Below, piece after piece: positions 26,201 to 33,593 of a stretch of 62,118 nucleotides of DNA. Under the pieces are notes generated by a model that saw nothing but the letters and a program-made list of their open reading frames with translations, did not search any database and was not told the DNA's origin. This DNA comes from Planctomycetaceae bacterium. GTDB taxonomy: Bacteria > Planctomycetota > Planctomycetia > Pirellulales > Pirellulaceae. Made by a program: the position numbers and the translations under genes. The stretch spans positions 1-62,118 of the forward strand of contig PBSM01000214.1 of assembly GCA_002726245.1 (NCBI GenBank), written 5' to 3'. The number at the start of each line of letters is the position of its first letter. Positions within the stretch are counted from its first letter, which is position 1.

Positions 26201-27835
26201 GTACTGATTGAGTGTGATCTGTGCGTTGATGGCACTGACGTTGTATTCCCGGACCGGTGCATCCGCGGGACCTTGAGCGCCGGGTGTTACCGTCTCGGCC
26301 TGGGCCGCGACCATCAGCGGAACATCCACATGCGGCTCGCTGCCGAAGTGCTTCTTACCGGACTGCTGGTAGGTGCCTCCGTAGACCTTCTCGCCGAGTT
26401 TGTTCTGCAGGTAGTTTGCCGCATACGAACCGGCTTGACGGCGACCAGTCTGACCCAGGTTGACTGCTCCGGGAACGTGATCCCGGCCAGCCATGACAAA
26501 CGCTTCTTGTTGCTCACCGGGCCTAAGAGGATGTGCGATGTCGATCTCGATCGCGTACGGTTCTTCCTGGAAGTTGTAGGCGACTTGAACCGTAACGCCG
26601 GCTCCATCGACCGGCTTGCCTTGCCCCTGCCAGTACGAGTCTGTTGCATCGGGAGTGAGCTTGAGAACTTCTTCGTTGGGCTGGTCAGGATTGAGGATCA
26701 CTTCCAAGTCCGAAACCACTCTCGGCTCAATGGCACGGCGGTAGGCGTCGGTGAAATGCACCGTCACACGACCCGACTGTTCGACCACCGCTTCGTGGTG
26801 GATGTTGCCGTGCATCGTAAGCACACCGCGATGATGCGGATTGTGGTCGGTGTGTGGCTGAGCGGTGCCATCTGGCGACGGATAATGATGATGATCGTGG
26901 GATGGGAACATCGCCTCGATCAGCGTCTGGGCCCGCGCGTTCCCCGCTTCCGCCAAAGCGTCGAGTTCGCCCAGCAACTCCTGCTGGTCGATCAACAGAT
27001 CCTGAATGCCCTCTTCGACGAAAGACACCATGTCCTGATCCACTTCTTGGATCCGCTGTTGGGCACGAGCGAGTTTGTCACTGATGGAGACCAGTTGTTC
27101 GTATTGCTGATCTGCCTTGCTCACCAGCTTCGGCAGCGGCTTCACCTCTTCATCGAGTCGCATCAGGCTGCCGCACCGTAGCATCTCGGCACCGTAGTAC
27201 GGATTCGCGACGATGCGTTCGGCTTGCAGCCACGAAGCACCTTGATCGTCAAACGCCATGGGGCAGAAGACTCTATACAGCGGTGCGTCCAAGGCATGCC
27301 CAAACGTCTGAACCAACGACAGCATGCCATTGGATACGTCTTCGTAATGCACCCGGAACCCCGCGTGGCCTTCCGCGTCAAGGGCGTTTTCGGCCGCCGT
27401 CAGGATCACGTCAGACGTCGTTTGCCAGCGAGCTAGACCTTGCTCATCGAATGCCGCAGCATCGACTGTCGCCACCGCGGTCGGTAACTGCTTGAAGGCC
27501 TGCTGGGCGCTCGGCAGGTCGTCGCGTGCGAGCGACTCCGTCGCGTCGAGGTATGCTTGATAGGCGAGACTGAGTTGCGCATTGATCACGCTGGGGTCGG
27601 AGAGGATCTCTCGTGTACCGTCCTTCTTCTTGGGTTCGACGGCCGCCGCGACGGCTTCTTCAAACGCGGCTACCTTTTCGGGCGCGACGTCCTTTTCCGT
27701 CACGACTTTTTCCCCTTGGGGAAGCAGGCGCGGCGCGACGTTTACCGAGTAACCCAAACCGAGAAGTAGGGCCAAGGCCACCGCGATTTGCGGGAGGGTC
27801 ATTCCTCTTCTCATCCACGTGATTGCTTTGCGCAT
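20294..27835 (-). CDS. giant multicopper oxidase fused to a di-haem peroxidase
   Basis: The protein has 2,513 residues. In order: a membrane anchor (12-30); a DUF3347-like domain (88-226); a coiled coil (240-310); a His-rich strip (313-347); and six cupredoxin-like domains in pairs (525-930, 1140-1606, 1637-1990). The first pair has a full set of copper ligands: H632/H634, H680/H682, HSHHLH at 832-837 and HCHIPHHYVAGM at 913-924 (type 1 ligands C914, H919, M924). The second pair keeps HIH (1227-1229) and HDH (1357-1359) but lost the type 1 Cys. The third is degenerate. Two membrane segments (2050-2067, 2076-2095), joined by RRSRSRGVR, return the chain outside to a MauG-type domain (CAQCH 2204-2208, CVKCH 2350-2354). 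Relatives include Mn(II) and iodide oxidases. GAGGAA precedes the ATG. Confidence 0.9.
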   Translation of the reverse strand: MRKAITWMRRGMTLPQIAVALALLLGLGYSVNVAPRLLPQGEKVVTEKDVAPEKVAAFEEAVAAAVEPKKKDGTREILSDPSVINAQLSLAYQAYLDATESLARDDLPSAQQAFKQLPTAVATVDAAAFDEQGLARWQTTSDVILTAAENALDAEGHAGFRVHYEDVSNGMLSLVQTFGHALDAPLYRVFCPMAFDDQGASWLQAERIVANPYYGAEMLRCGSLMRLDEEVKPLPKLVSKADQQYEQLVSISDKLARAQQRIQEVDQDMVSFVEEGIQDLLIDQQELLGELDALAEAGNARAQTLIEAMFPSHDHHHYPSPDGTAQPHTDHNPHHRGVLTMHGNIHHEAVVEQSGRVTVHFTDAYRRAIEPRVVSDLEVILNPDQPNEEVLKLTPDATDSYWQGQGKPVDGAGVTVQVAYNFQEEPYAIEIDIAHPLRPGEQQEAFVMAGRDHVPGAVNLGQTGRRQAGSYAANYLQNKLGEKVYGGTYQQSGKKHFGSEPHVDVPLMVAAQAETVTPGAQGPADAPVREYNVSAINAQITLNQYHDFFLGYMFVLTEDVEKVRAEEGRNADARFNEDDPHDPGAVTNGLSGDVAIQPLAIRVNQGERLVINLKNETGGGLDDFDPEKVSLHLHGSSMVVQATGQPATSTNSDAYVQPGETKTFEWYVSPDQQEGVHHLHSHIRDQASTGMFGSLIVEPEGSRFLDPYTGEELKNGWLAMIEDPSGPDFREFVVVYHEVGDEAFKPLDKNEEGLINRDQAADAYRPSTRAINFRSESFANNLLLQHKMFGVEDESMGYSSYTFGDPTTPIPRSYLGDPAKWRLVHGGSEVFHSHHLHGGAIRWRRQDHLTQDLNLFGTNNFALASGGPIKNPPIRTTSDRVDVQTIGPSETHDLTIECCSGGCQLTAGDFLYHCHIPHHYVAGMWAFWRTYNTLQDGPASTDVMTPLQELPDRKGKMKPAVDSTKLVGKTMKWFGKDFQIVAEGGDPTKGVYSIEEWVEGQLPPQGKPGKKDDETAQITAYDASVWDWAKEKVEGNTLYHGEPETAIKWPKYRPGVSPTSMKPGERPVLLFDQDTGKRAWPHMKPHFGKRPPFSPDHNPAPFLEPIRRNADGSRSTKVARPGENGPWSLSPKETAESQVKQFDVHAIKLPITLSKAEGNGEGHLAPIVDEDGQIYVLHEEEEAIRANDDLKIPLVLRMNVHDTADVILTNEIPDFRDNLFSSKVNMHIHFVQFDTQASDGVITGMSYEQSVRPFTMLEDDDHGFNKPQNEPLTADAAAGATKISLRSSEPFHVGTLIGVGMDQVGKTEIRRITAIEGNDLVLGEPLEHAHKTNEIASVEFVRYRWYADSDFGITYWHDHAYGLTSWGHGLFGCTVIEPKGSTYHDPVTGNEVRSGSIVDIHTNEPVSSTIRGSFREYVMQLQDSNPRTEHKIVSQTVFEKPGENQTVPEYINKLGSMDSWSLMDTPFKYLAGGERTSGSSWGLRVEPLNRRLAVNPDPSQLFSSAVHGDPDTPMLRAYLGDPIVLRLLDHAGNEMHTINVNGHAFPLERYAADARLRNSVHLGIAERYDLAIPAAGGVQQQSGDYLYYSGRPSHFGEGLWGIIRVEDEKQDNLQPLPGREEIPKSAEKFYPDDAPVKTFNVSAVDMVMDLNPLIEGPSIEVEGTNRAILTENAGGKCFVLDDELKDVEQGKHFHPLTLRVNVGDVIKVNLTNRLKEGRASFHANMLAYDPKDSLGINVGNNPGDQTVAPGETRTYTFYAHPEYGETAGLVNDWGDVTSHQRDGLYGAIIVGPRGSEYYDPATGDDIALKNSWRADVVIDESIPENAGRESYRDAALFFQDEDNVIGTSFMPYVRDSAGLAAVNYRIEPLEWRSEKYEVELEDAYVTNGNDDPATPIIEALPGDSVRIHVFGAHSEQNTIFSLEGHQWALEPDMDGSELLEAEQLGATEALEVNVVAGGPQGIAGDYVYMSHRLAYAEAGQWGLMRVIGGGDVAGGVPAGDNQRIAALDSYKLKGQDGKVAYAGALDLAKEETVNDTTDTQVADKSSGSFPWFNTALMFSLMGGGIVLIRRSRSRGVRIAGLLLLALTVAYVAIGQVHVSAQIRSLKKDTKKDDKKGGLGSLGSGGVVGQTAPAITAGGKTPAEKRKLALDYLLNMPKPPAGAKPIDVPGLAPLPPREPSNAALVELGMMLFFDNRISGDADITCAQCHNPAQGWGTRDPLSTGYPGTRYFRNASTVLNVAYADYLYWDGRLGGDDLATQARDSINDSHFMSSDGRVMLERQKQIPEYVELYEKSGLGEPSLTKITKALAAFEQTIVSRNVPLDNYLYGDEKALTDAAKQGLALFTGKAGCVKCHNGPYLSDQKPRNLGVPENPEVFSDPFRVITFRSQLKFIGVPNYGNLRNDPGNYAVTKQNKSFGQFITPTLREVSRTAPYMHNGMLATLEDVVDFYNAGGGKTALQNKDALLKPLGLNDEEKAALVAFLKSLSGDPINIQFSQKDLPEYGLFSDWYTKRN

Positions 27836-27891
27836 CGTTTTTTCCTCAGTCTATGCATATAAAATGAAATGGTGAACGAGCCCTGCTCGGC

Positions 27892-29082
27892 TCACCCTCG
27901 CCTCTTCGATGAAAACTCGAAACTCACGTCAACCGTGCCGCCCGCGACGACATTCACTTCCTTCTCGAACTCGCCGAGAATTGGGTGCCAAGCGATCAGG
28001 TTGTAGGTTCCGGGTGGCACCTGATCGATCGCGAAAGTTCCGTCGGCAGCGGAGAAGTCGTAATACGGGTTGTCAACCGCCCGAAACCAGTTCTGCATGT
28101 GAGGGTGCTGGTCACACTCGAGCTTGACAACCTTGTAGCCTTTCTTGAGCTTGATCGGCAGCTCAAGCTTGCCTTTGCCCTCCAGGTCTTGGTTGTGCAT
28201 GCTCTTTCGCACTCGGCCCTTCACTCCATAAGTGTGTGGGCTGTGCTTGACGGGATCCAGGTTATCGAAGCGGAGCACCGAGCCTTGGGCAATCACTCCC
28301 GTGAAGGCACCAAAGATGCACTTCTGAGGCTTGATGTCCGTGCCCGGGAACGCTTGATTCTCGCCTGTGTCCTCGGCCAGTCGCGCGCCGGGGGGAGGTC
28401 CCAAGAGGACATGGTTGTCGAACGGCTTGCCTTCCTTCACTCCTTCCAGAAGCAGCACCACATCCTGCAACTTGCCGTCGTTGACAGTCACCTCGTAGAG
28501 CTCGCGATCTTCTTTACCGCACACCTCGGGTGTCTTCTCGACCTTGATCACTTTCGGAGCACGCGGCTTGCCGTCAAACGAGATCAAGCCGGCAATCGTC
28601 CCGCCGTCGGCGACGGGAACGACCTTGTAATCAGTAGCGGCCGGTGCCGGGCGAACGGGGGCGGAACCCGGGCCTGGTGCAACAGGATTTGGGACAAGGC
28701 GGTTCTCAGCTCCAGCGTCAGGAACAGGATTCGGGCCAGGGCCTAGACGATTTCCCTCAATCGAAACCAGCACCTCCGGTTCTGCGAATAGCGACGACTC
28801 CGCAGCCGTGGCGAGCAGTTGCTCGATGCGTTCGAGCCGCGTAGCCATGTCCTCCTGCTGAGCACCCGGTTGCGTCGTCGGCTCCGCCGTCGTTCCGACA
28901 AGTGGACTTGGCGTTTCTGCAACGCCCGGGCTCGGGCTCGGACTCGTGACCGGCGCGGGGGTTTCTGCAACGGTCGGCTGTGGGGTTGTTTGAACGGTCG
29001 GTGGTGGGACTGGTTTCCCGCAGCCTGCGATTAGGGTTGCCGCGAGGGCCACTGCAAAACAGTTTCGGCAATAGACGCACAT
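27892..29082 (-). CDS. plastocyanin/carboxypeptidase-like lipoprotein, first gene of the redox block
   Basis: From the ATG at 29082 (after TAAGGAAG) the protein has 396 residues. A lipoprotein signal (ALAATLIAGC) is followed by a Pro/Thr-rich linker, a short helical segment (DMATRLERIEQLLAT), another Pro-rich linker and then a beta-rich domain with VCGKEDRELYEV, RFDNLDPVKHSPHTYGV, KLECDQHPHMQNWF and DGTFAIDQVPPGTYNLIAWH. His, Cys and Met residues at cupredoxin-like places (KHSPHT, CDQHPHM) suggest copper binding. The end is like a carboxypeptidase regulatory domain. It lies 56 bases before the giant oxidase gene. Likely a surface-bound copper or electron-carrier protein. Confidence 0.8.
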   Translation of the reverse strand: MCVYCRNCFAVALAATLIAGCGKPVPPPTVQTTPQPTVAETPAPVTSPSPSPGVAETPSPLVGTTAEPTTQPGAQQEDMATRLERIEQLLATAAESSLFAEPEVLVSIEGNRLGPGPNPVPDAGAENRLVPNPVAPGPGSAPVRPAPAATDYKVVPVADGGTIAGLISFDGKPRAPKVIKVEKTPEVCGKEDRELYEVTVNDGKLQDVVLLLEGVKEGKPFDNHVLLGPPPGARLAEDTGENQAFPGTDIKPQKCIFGAFTGVIAQGSVLRFDNLDPVKHSPHTYGVKGRVRKSMHNQDLEGKGKLELPIKLKKGYKVVKLECDQHPHMQNWFRAVDNPYYDFSAADGTFAIDQVPPGTYNLIAWHPILGEFEKEVNVVAGGTVDVSFEFSSKRRG

Positions 29083-29228
29083 GGTAGCTTCCTTAGGCCG
29101 GGAGGAACGAGGTGTTGAGTGGGGACAAAAAAACCGGTGGGACACACGAACGCAGTAAGCTGCAAAGCGATCGCATGTGAGTTCTCTTAGGGTTGGCTGA
29201 TCAGAGTACGGTATGGCATGTTGAGAAT

Positions 29229-29253
29229 GAAATACGCCCCGGGGGTGTATTTC
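29229..29253. promoter_or_regulatory. 25-bp palindrome upstream of the redox block
   Basis: GAAATACGCCCC and GGGGTGTATTTC flank a central G; the arms match with a single mismatch. It lies about 150 bases before the first gene of the block, the position of an operator. The core TAC(A/G)CCC repeated inward resembles NarL/FixJ-class half sites. The LuxR-type gene just upstream is the obvious candidate to bind it, which is inference. Confidence 0.65.
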
Positions 29254-29742
29254 TGACATAATCTCATTGCCACTGATAAATGCTCTTTGTAGAGGCAGAT
29301 GAACTACTCAATGCCTGCAGTGCAAGTCATGTGCCGACGAAGGCAGCAAGCACATCAACCCATACTCGGATCAGGATGTCGCCATTGGATTCCCGCCGAG
29401 TTTCAGGGGTGCACTCACCTGGCACAAAACAAATAGTGTGGTTGGCCACGATCGTGCCGTGTCCTTGCTGGTCAGCAAGTACCACGATGCGAAGGACGAT
29501 GTACGATCCAGATGCGCAATGGGGCTTGTGCGTACGGACTTGAGGCTAGCTGGTCAGAATGCGACCAGAACAGGAAGATTGACCAAACCTGGGCATCGCG
29601 CCGCCCCCTAATGTGAGCGACAGGAATCATCCTACTTCAATTGCCGCTCGCCTAAGACGCGCAAGATCCTCGATTGGATCATCGGCCCTTTTCGGGAGTC
29701 CCTACCAGAGCACCGGGCACAAGGCGCGAGAACGTTGCTTGT
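29254..29742. other. non-coding stretch upstream of the palindrome
   Basis: No open frame here has a credible product and no RNA gene is visible. The LuxR-type gene at 29743 ends at its border. Confidence 0.4.
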
Positions 29743-30228
29743 TCATCGTGGGAGAATACTGGCGGGGAGTTTCTTATAGATGTTGTTCACGTGCTTCTTG
29801 ACGGTTGCCTTGCTGACGAAGAGCTTGCTAGCAATGTCGGAGTTGCTGTGCCCAGCAATAATCAAGCGAACAATCTCTTGTTCCCTCTTCGTCAAATCGT
29901 AATCCACCATCCGCTTGGCATCCGCGGCTTGTTTGCGTTTCAGCGGATACAGAAGTGTCGTGAGGTTTTCCCCATCATGCAAAAAGAGAACATCGAAGTA
30001 CTCACCGTCAATCAGTTGGCTGGGATAGTATTGTGTCCCTTCTTCGCGCGAAGGATCGTGTACGTCGCAGCGATAACAGAGCATGCAGCCCTTTTCGCAG
30101 TTCGCGGATGACATATCACCGCACAGATCCACGCAAGCGCGGTTTTGATACAAGACCCGCGCCTCGTGATCCTTAACGCAAGCACACAAGTTCCGCGACT
30201 CAAAAAAGCGTCGAGCTAGTTCTATCAA
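29743..30228 (-). CDS. LuxR-type regulator with a Cys-rich sensor domain
   Basis: The protein has 161 residues. The N-terminal half is PAS-like (VKDHEARVLYQNRACVD) and has eight cysteines (15, 17, 32, 36, 44, 48, 51, 54, including CMLCYRC), which suggests an Fe-S cluster or metal sensor. The C-terminal part (about 111-161) is a LuxR/FixJ helix-turn-helix (LTKREQEIVRLIIAGHSNSD and VSKATVKKHVNNIYKKL). It ends in PASILPR just where the last helix should continue, so the end may be shortened. The start is TTG at 30228, since no in-frame ATG is near. It lies upstream of the redox block in the same direction. Confidence 0.8.
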   Translation of the reverse strand: MIELARRFFESRNLCACVKDHEARVLYQNRACVDLCGDMSSANCEKGCMLCYRCDVHDPSREEGTQYYPSQLIDGEYFDVLFLHDGENLTTLLYPLKRKQAADAKRMVDYDLTKREQEIVRLIIAGHSNSDIASKLFVSKATVKKHVNNIYKKLPASILPR

Positions 30229-30430
30229 AGCAGTTCATCTCAAAGAAAATAAGGAGAGAAGCTCAAATTCTAGCGGGTCTCACGAGAATCGCCAACTCTA
30301 CCGGCGTCGTGGTAGTGTTAGCCATCTCACGAAATACGCGAAGCTGCAAAGAAGTGCCGATGGTCTGCGACGGGAGACAACATTTCCCTGCCAGCTACCG
30401 TGACAGGGGTGATGCAATGAGCTAACCCAA

Positions 30431-30451
30431 GTCCCGCTCGGCTCGCGGGAC
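30431..30451 (-). terminator. possible terminator of the hypothetical gene
   Basis: GTCCCGC and GCGGGAC form a 7-bp stem with a 7-base loop just after the stop of the gene at 30457. The T-tract on the minus strand is poor, so the call is weak. Confidence 0.35.
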
Positions 30452-30456
30452 CGACT

Positions 30457-30939
30457 TCAACTCTTCGCCGCGTACTGCTCCGCGTATTCCAGGACCCAGA
30501 CGTCAATCAGTTCAGAGAACTTGGCACAGTCGGCGTCTTCGATCTTCTCGTAGTAAGAGCGATTGAAGAGTTCCCTGTTGCGAATGGTGCCCTTCGAGGT
30601 TAGCTCGACGATGTGGTACTCGGTAAACGGGCGGATCGTCATCGCGAGACGACTGTAGTCGTTGTTGCGACGACCGCCTTGCATGCGGATGTCGTCACGC
30701 GAACAGGCCGCCCCCCAACCGCGTTCGCCAAATATCGTCTCGTAGCTGAAACCGGGAAAGTGATGTGGCAAGTTGCCGAGACACTTTTCGATCTGGTCGG
30801 AAAGCTCGAGCCGATACTGGTTGTGAAGCCGCTTGAGATCGTCCTCGCTCATCGCCTGCGCGGCCGCTTCCCGCTCGGCCCGATCACCGCGATGTTTGCC
30901 CCGCTGTATCGCCTTCTGAAGTCGTTCGTCAAAATCCAT
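30457..30939 (-). CDS. conserved hypothetical protein
   Basis: I do not recognise this 160-residue protein. From the ATG at 30939 (MDFDERLQKAIQRGKHRG) it has a charged helical start, a middle with FGERGWGAACSRDD and an alpha/beta end (MTIRPFTEYHIVELTSKGTI, then VWVLEYAEQYAA). There is no signal peptide or membrane segment, so it is cytoplasmic. It follows tex on the same strand, with a nested inverted repeat between them. The even amino acid mix and clean start support a real gene. Confidence 0.6.
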   Translation of the reverse strand: MDFDERLQKAIQRGKHRGDRAEREAAAQAMSEDDLKRLHNQYRLELSDQIEKCLGNLPHHFPGFSYETIFGERGWGAACSRDDIRMQGGRRNNDYSRLAMTIRPFTEYHIVELTSKGTIRNRELFNRSYYEKIEDADCAKFSELIDVWVLEYAEQYAAKS

Positions 30940-30959
30940 AACTCGAATCTCTCTCAACT

Positions 30960-31039
30960 CCCTCTCCCTTCGGAAGAGAGTTGGGGTGAGGGCTCTTTTT
31001 AGGTCCCCCTCATCCTAACCTTCTCCCAGAGGGAGAAGG
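30960..31039. repeat. nested inverted repeat after tex
   Basis: Two 33-base arms (30960-30992 and 31007-31039) are imperfect complements. The right arm itself makes a hairpin (CTTCTCCC, 3-base loop, GGGAGAAG). The CCCTCTCCC and GGGTGAGGG words are typical of widely scattered bacterial repeats. Confidence 0.7.
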
Positions 31040-31052
31040 AACCAACGACCGC

Positions 31053-33593
31053 TCACGCTTCACCTTCTTCCGGAGTGTCTTTTTCCTTCACTTCATAGTA
31101 CTGCACTAGATCGGAAAAGGAACGCATCGGCTCGGCACCTTCCACCATCTGCTGCGTGATCGGCTTAGCCGGAGTAGTCGGTCGCTTGCGGAACTTCGGT
31201 GGCCGCGGGCGCGATTCGGCGCGTTGCCCACTCGATCGCTTTGTCTGCCTAGGCCGAGATGGCTTTCGCGCGGGCTTCGGCTCTGCAGTCTCTTGCCGCT
31301 CCGGCGGGTTGGTTCGGCTCTGGCTGCCCGGCGCGATCGCGGTGAGGGCAACCCGTCTGCGTTCCTTATCGACGCTTAACACCCACACGCTGAGCACGTC
31401 ACCGATGCTAACGACGTCATGCGGATCTCGAATGAAGCGGTCGGCGAGATGGCTTATATGAATCAGCGCACTGTCGGAAAGCCCAATATCAACAAAAGCA
31501 CCAAAATCGACAACGTTGATCACGGTGCCTGACAACTCCATCCCTGGTTCCACATCATCCAACTTCATGATGCCGGAGCGGAAAGCCGGAGCGGGAAGAT
31601 CTTCCCGAGGGTCGCGGCCTGGACGACGCAGCGCACTCAAGATGTCCTTCAGTAGCAACTCACCGACATCTAGTTCCTGTGCCAGTGCCGCAAGATCCAA
31701 CTCGCCTTTGCTGGCCAGTGCCTCGGCGAAGTCAGCCAACGTGCAGCCGAATCGCCCGAGCAGCTTCGTCGCGACCGAGTAACTCTCAGGGTGGATCCAC
31801 GTTGCATCGAGCGATTCGTCTCCGCCTACGATCCGCAGGAAGCCGGCAGATTGCACGAACGTCGCTTCGCCGATTCCGGGCACATCTTTCAGTTGTTCTC
31901 GCGAGCGAAACGGACCATGTTCCTGTCGATACTCGTACAGCCGGCGGGCCGTCAGTTGATTGAGTCCCGACACGTAACTGAGCAGAGCCGGACTGGCTGC
32001 ATTCACATCAACGCCAACATAATTGACACACGATTCGACAACTGCATCAAGCGACTCACGTAAGTGCTTTGCCTTGACGTCATGCTGATACATCCCGACG
32101 CCAATGTTCGCGGGATTGATTTTCACAAGTTCCGACAGCGGATCGATCAGCCGTCGTCCAATCGAAACCGCTCCACGGTAGATCGCATCGTATTCAGACA
32201 ATTCCTCTCGCCCCAAGGTGCTGGCTGAATAAACGCTCGCTCCCGCCCCGTTGACGATCGCATATTCGACTCCGCGACCTGCCAGTTCATACGCGATGAC
32301 ATCGGCGACAACTTCTTCCGTCTCACGACAACCGCTCCCGTTGCCAATCGCGATTGCGGACAACTCATGCACGGTGACTAGCTCGGCAAGTTGCGTCCTC
32401 GCGCTCTGCACGTTTTCTTCACCACCGACCAAGTGAATCGTGTTATGACCGAGAACAGTCCCGAAGGCGTCAAGCGCAGCCAACTGGCAGCCGCTCTTGA
32501 AGCCCGGATCAATCGCCAAGACTCGCCTTCCATGAACTGGCGGTTGAAGTAACAGCTTTCGCAGATTCCTGGCAAACACGCCAACGGCATGTGCTTCAGC
32601 ATGCTCAGTCAGCTCGCGACGAATCTCGCGCTCCAAGCTTGGCACGACCAGCCGCTGCATGGCGTCTCGCGCGCATTCCAACAAGAACGCTCGATGCGAG
32701 TGATCTTCCGAGACAAGCAGACTCTGGCCCTTCGCTTGGATTGCCTCCATGTCTCTTCCCAGTTTGACCCTGAGGACCTTCCCGCGCTCACCACGATTGA
32801 TTGCCAACACGCGGTGAGGGCGAACACGATCCAATCGCTCGCGGAAACCAAAGTAATCCTGCAGTACTCGTTCAAGCTTCTGTCGCTTGCGCTGGCAAAC
32901 AGAAAGACTCTCCTCAGCGGGCTGTCCAGGAACGGCTTTGTCCGCGGTCGGTTGCGACGACGGTTGGATCGCATCGGATTCCGCGTCCGCTGTTGCGATT
33001 TTCGAAACAACTAGTTCCGCTGTTTGGCCCAGGATCTGTCGTGCCCGGTCTCGAACATCTGCCCGCTCACTGAATTGCTCGGCCATGAGATGCGCGACTC
33101 CCGCTTTCACGTCAGCAATCGTCGCCAACGATCCGCCAGCGTCAACAAACGGGGCACTCCTCGCTTCCAACTCTGCCGGATCAAACTCACCACCAAGGAT
33201 CTGTTCCGCCAGCGGTGCTAGCCCGCGTTCACGTGCAAGCGTGGCCAGCGTTTGCTTCTTCGCCTTGAACGGCAAGTACAGATCTTCCAATCTTCGCAAA
33301 GAGCTAGCTGAATCGATCTCCTCCCGAAGCTCCGAGGTTAACTTCCCCTGAGCTTCGATCGATTTCAGGATCGTTGCCTTCCGCGCCGCCAATTGCCTCA
33401 GAGAACCAGTCTCTCGCTCGATCGTCCTGATCTGGTCTTCATCCAGGCCACCTGTTTGGTCTTTGCGATAGCGTGTGATAAACGCGACGGTGTTGCCGTC
33501 GTCCAGCAGTTGTCGCGTCCGTTCGACCGACGCAGCGGAGAGCTTCAGCTCGCAAGCGACTTGATCGAGAATCTGGCTCGGGCTATTCGGCAT
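31053..33593 (-). CDS. Tex-family transcription accessory protein
   Basis: The protein has 846 residues and fits Tex/YhgF: an N-terminal helical region (MPNSPSQILDQVACELKLSA, VAFITRYRKDQTGGLDE), a YqgF-like domain (VLAIDPGFKSGCQLAALDA), helix-hairpin-helix motifs (LKDVPGIGEATFVQSAGFLR) and an S1 RNA-binding domain (about 655-725, GMELSGTVINVVDFGAFVDI). Tex binds nucleic acid and aids transcription under stress. It is longer than usual because of a basic, Pro/Arg-rich tail after the S1 domain and an inserted acidic stretch near residue 210. It is a housekeeping gene. Confidence 0.95.
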   Translation of the reverse strand: MPNSPSQILDQVACELKLSAASVERTRQLLDDGNTVAFITRYRKDQTGGLDEDQIRTIERETGSLRQLAARKATILKSIEAQGKLTSELREEIDSASSLRRLEDLYLPFKAKKQTLATLARERGLAPLAEQILGGEFDPAELEARSAPFVDAGGSLATIADVKAGVAHLMAEQFSERADVRDRARQILGQTAELVVSKIATADAESDAIQPSSQPTADKAVPGQPAEESLSVCQRKRQKLERVLQDYFGFRERLDRVRPHRVLAINRGERGKVLRVKLGRDMEAIQAKGQSLLVSEDHSHRAFLLECARDAMQRLVVPSLEREIRRELTEHAEAHAVGVFARNLRKLLLQPPVHGRRVLAIDPGFKSGCQLAALDAFGTVLGHNTIHLVGGEENVQSARTQLAELVTVHELSAIAIGNGSGCRETEEVVADVIAYELAGRGVEYAIVNGAGASVYSASTLGREELSEYDAIYRGAVSIGRRLIDPLSELVKINPANIGVGMYQHDVKAKHLRESLDAVVESCVNYVGVDVNAASPALLSYVSGLNQLTARRLYEYRQEHGPFRSREQLKDVPGIGEATFVQSAGFLRIVGGDESLDATWIHPESYSVATKLLGRFGCTLADFAEALASKGELDLAALAQELDVGELLLKDILSALRRPGRDPREDLPAPAFRSGIMKLDDVEPGMELSGTVINVVDFGAFVDIGLSDSALIHISHLADRFIRDPHDVVSIGDVLSVWVLSVDKERRRVALTAIAPGSQSRTNPPERQETAEPKPARKPSRPRQTKRSSGQRAESRPRPPKFRKRPTTPAKPITQQMVEGAEPMRSFSDLVQYYEVKEKDTPEEGEA

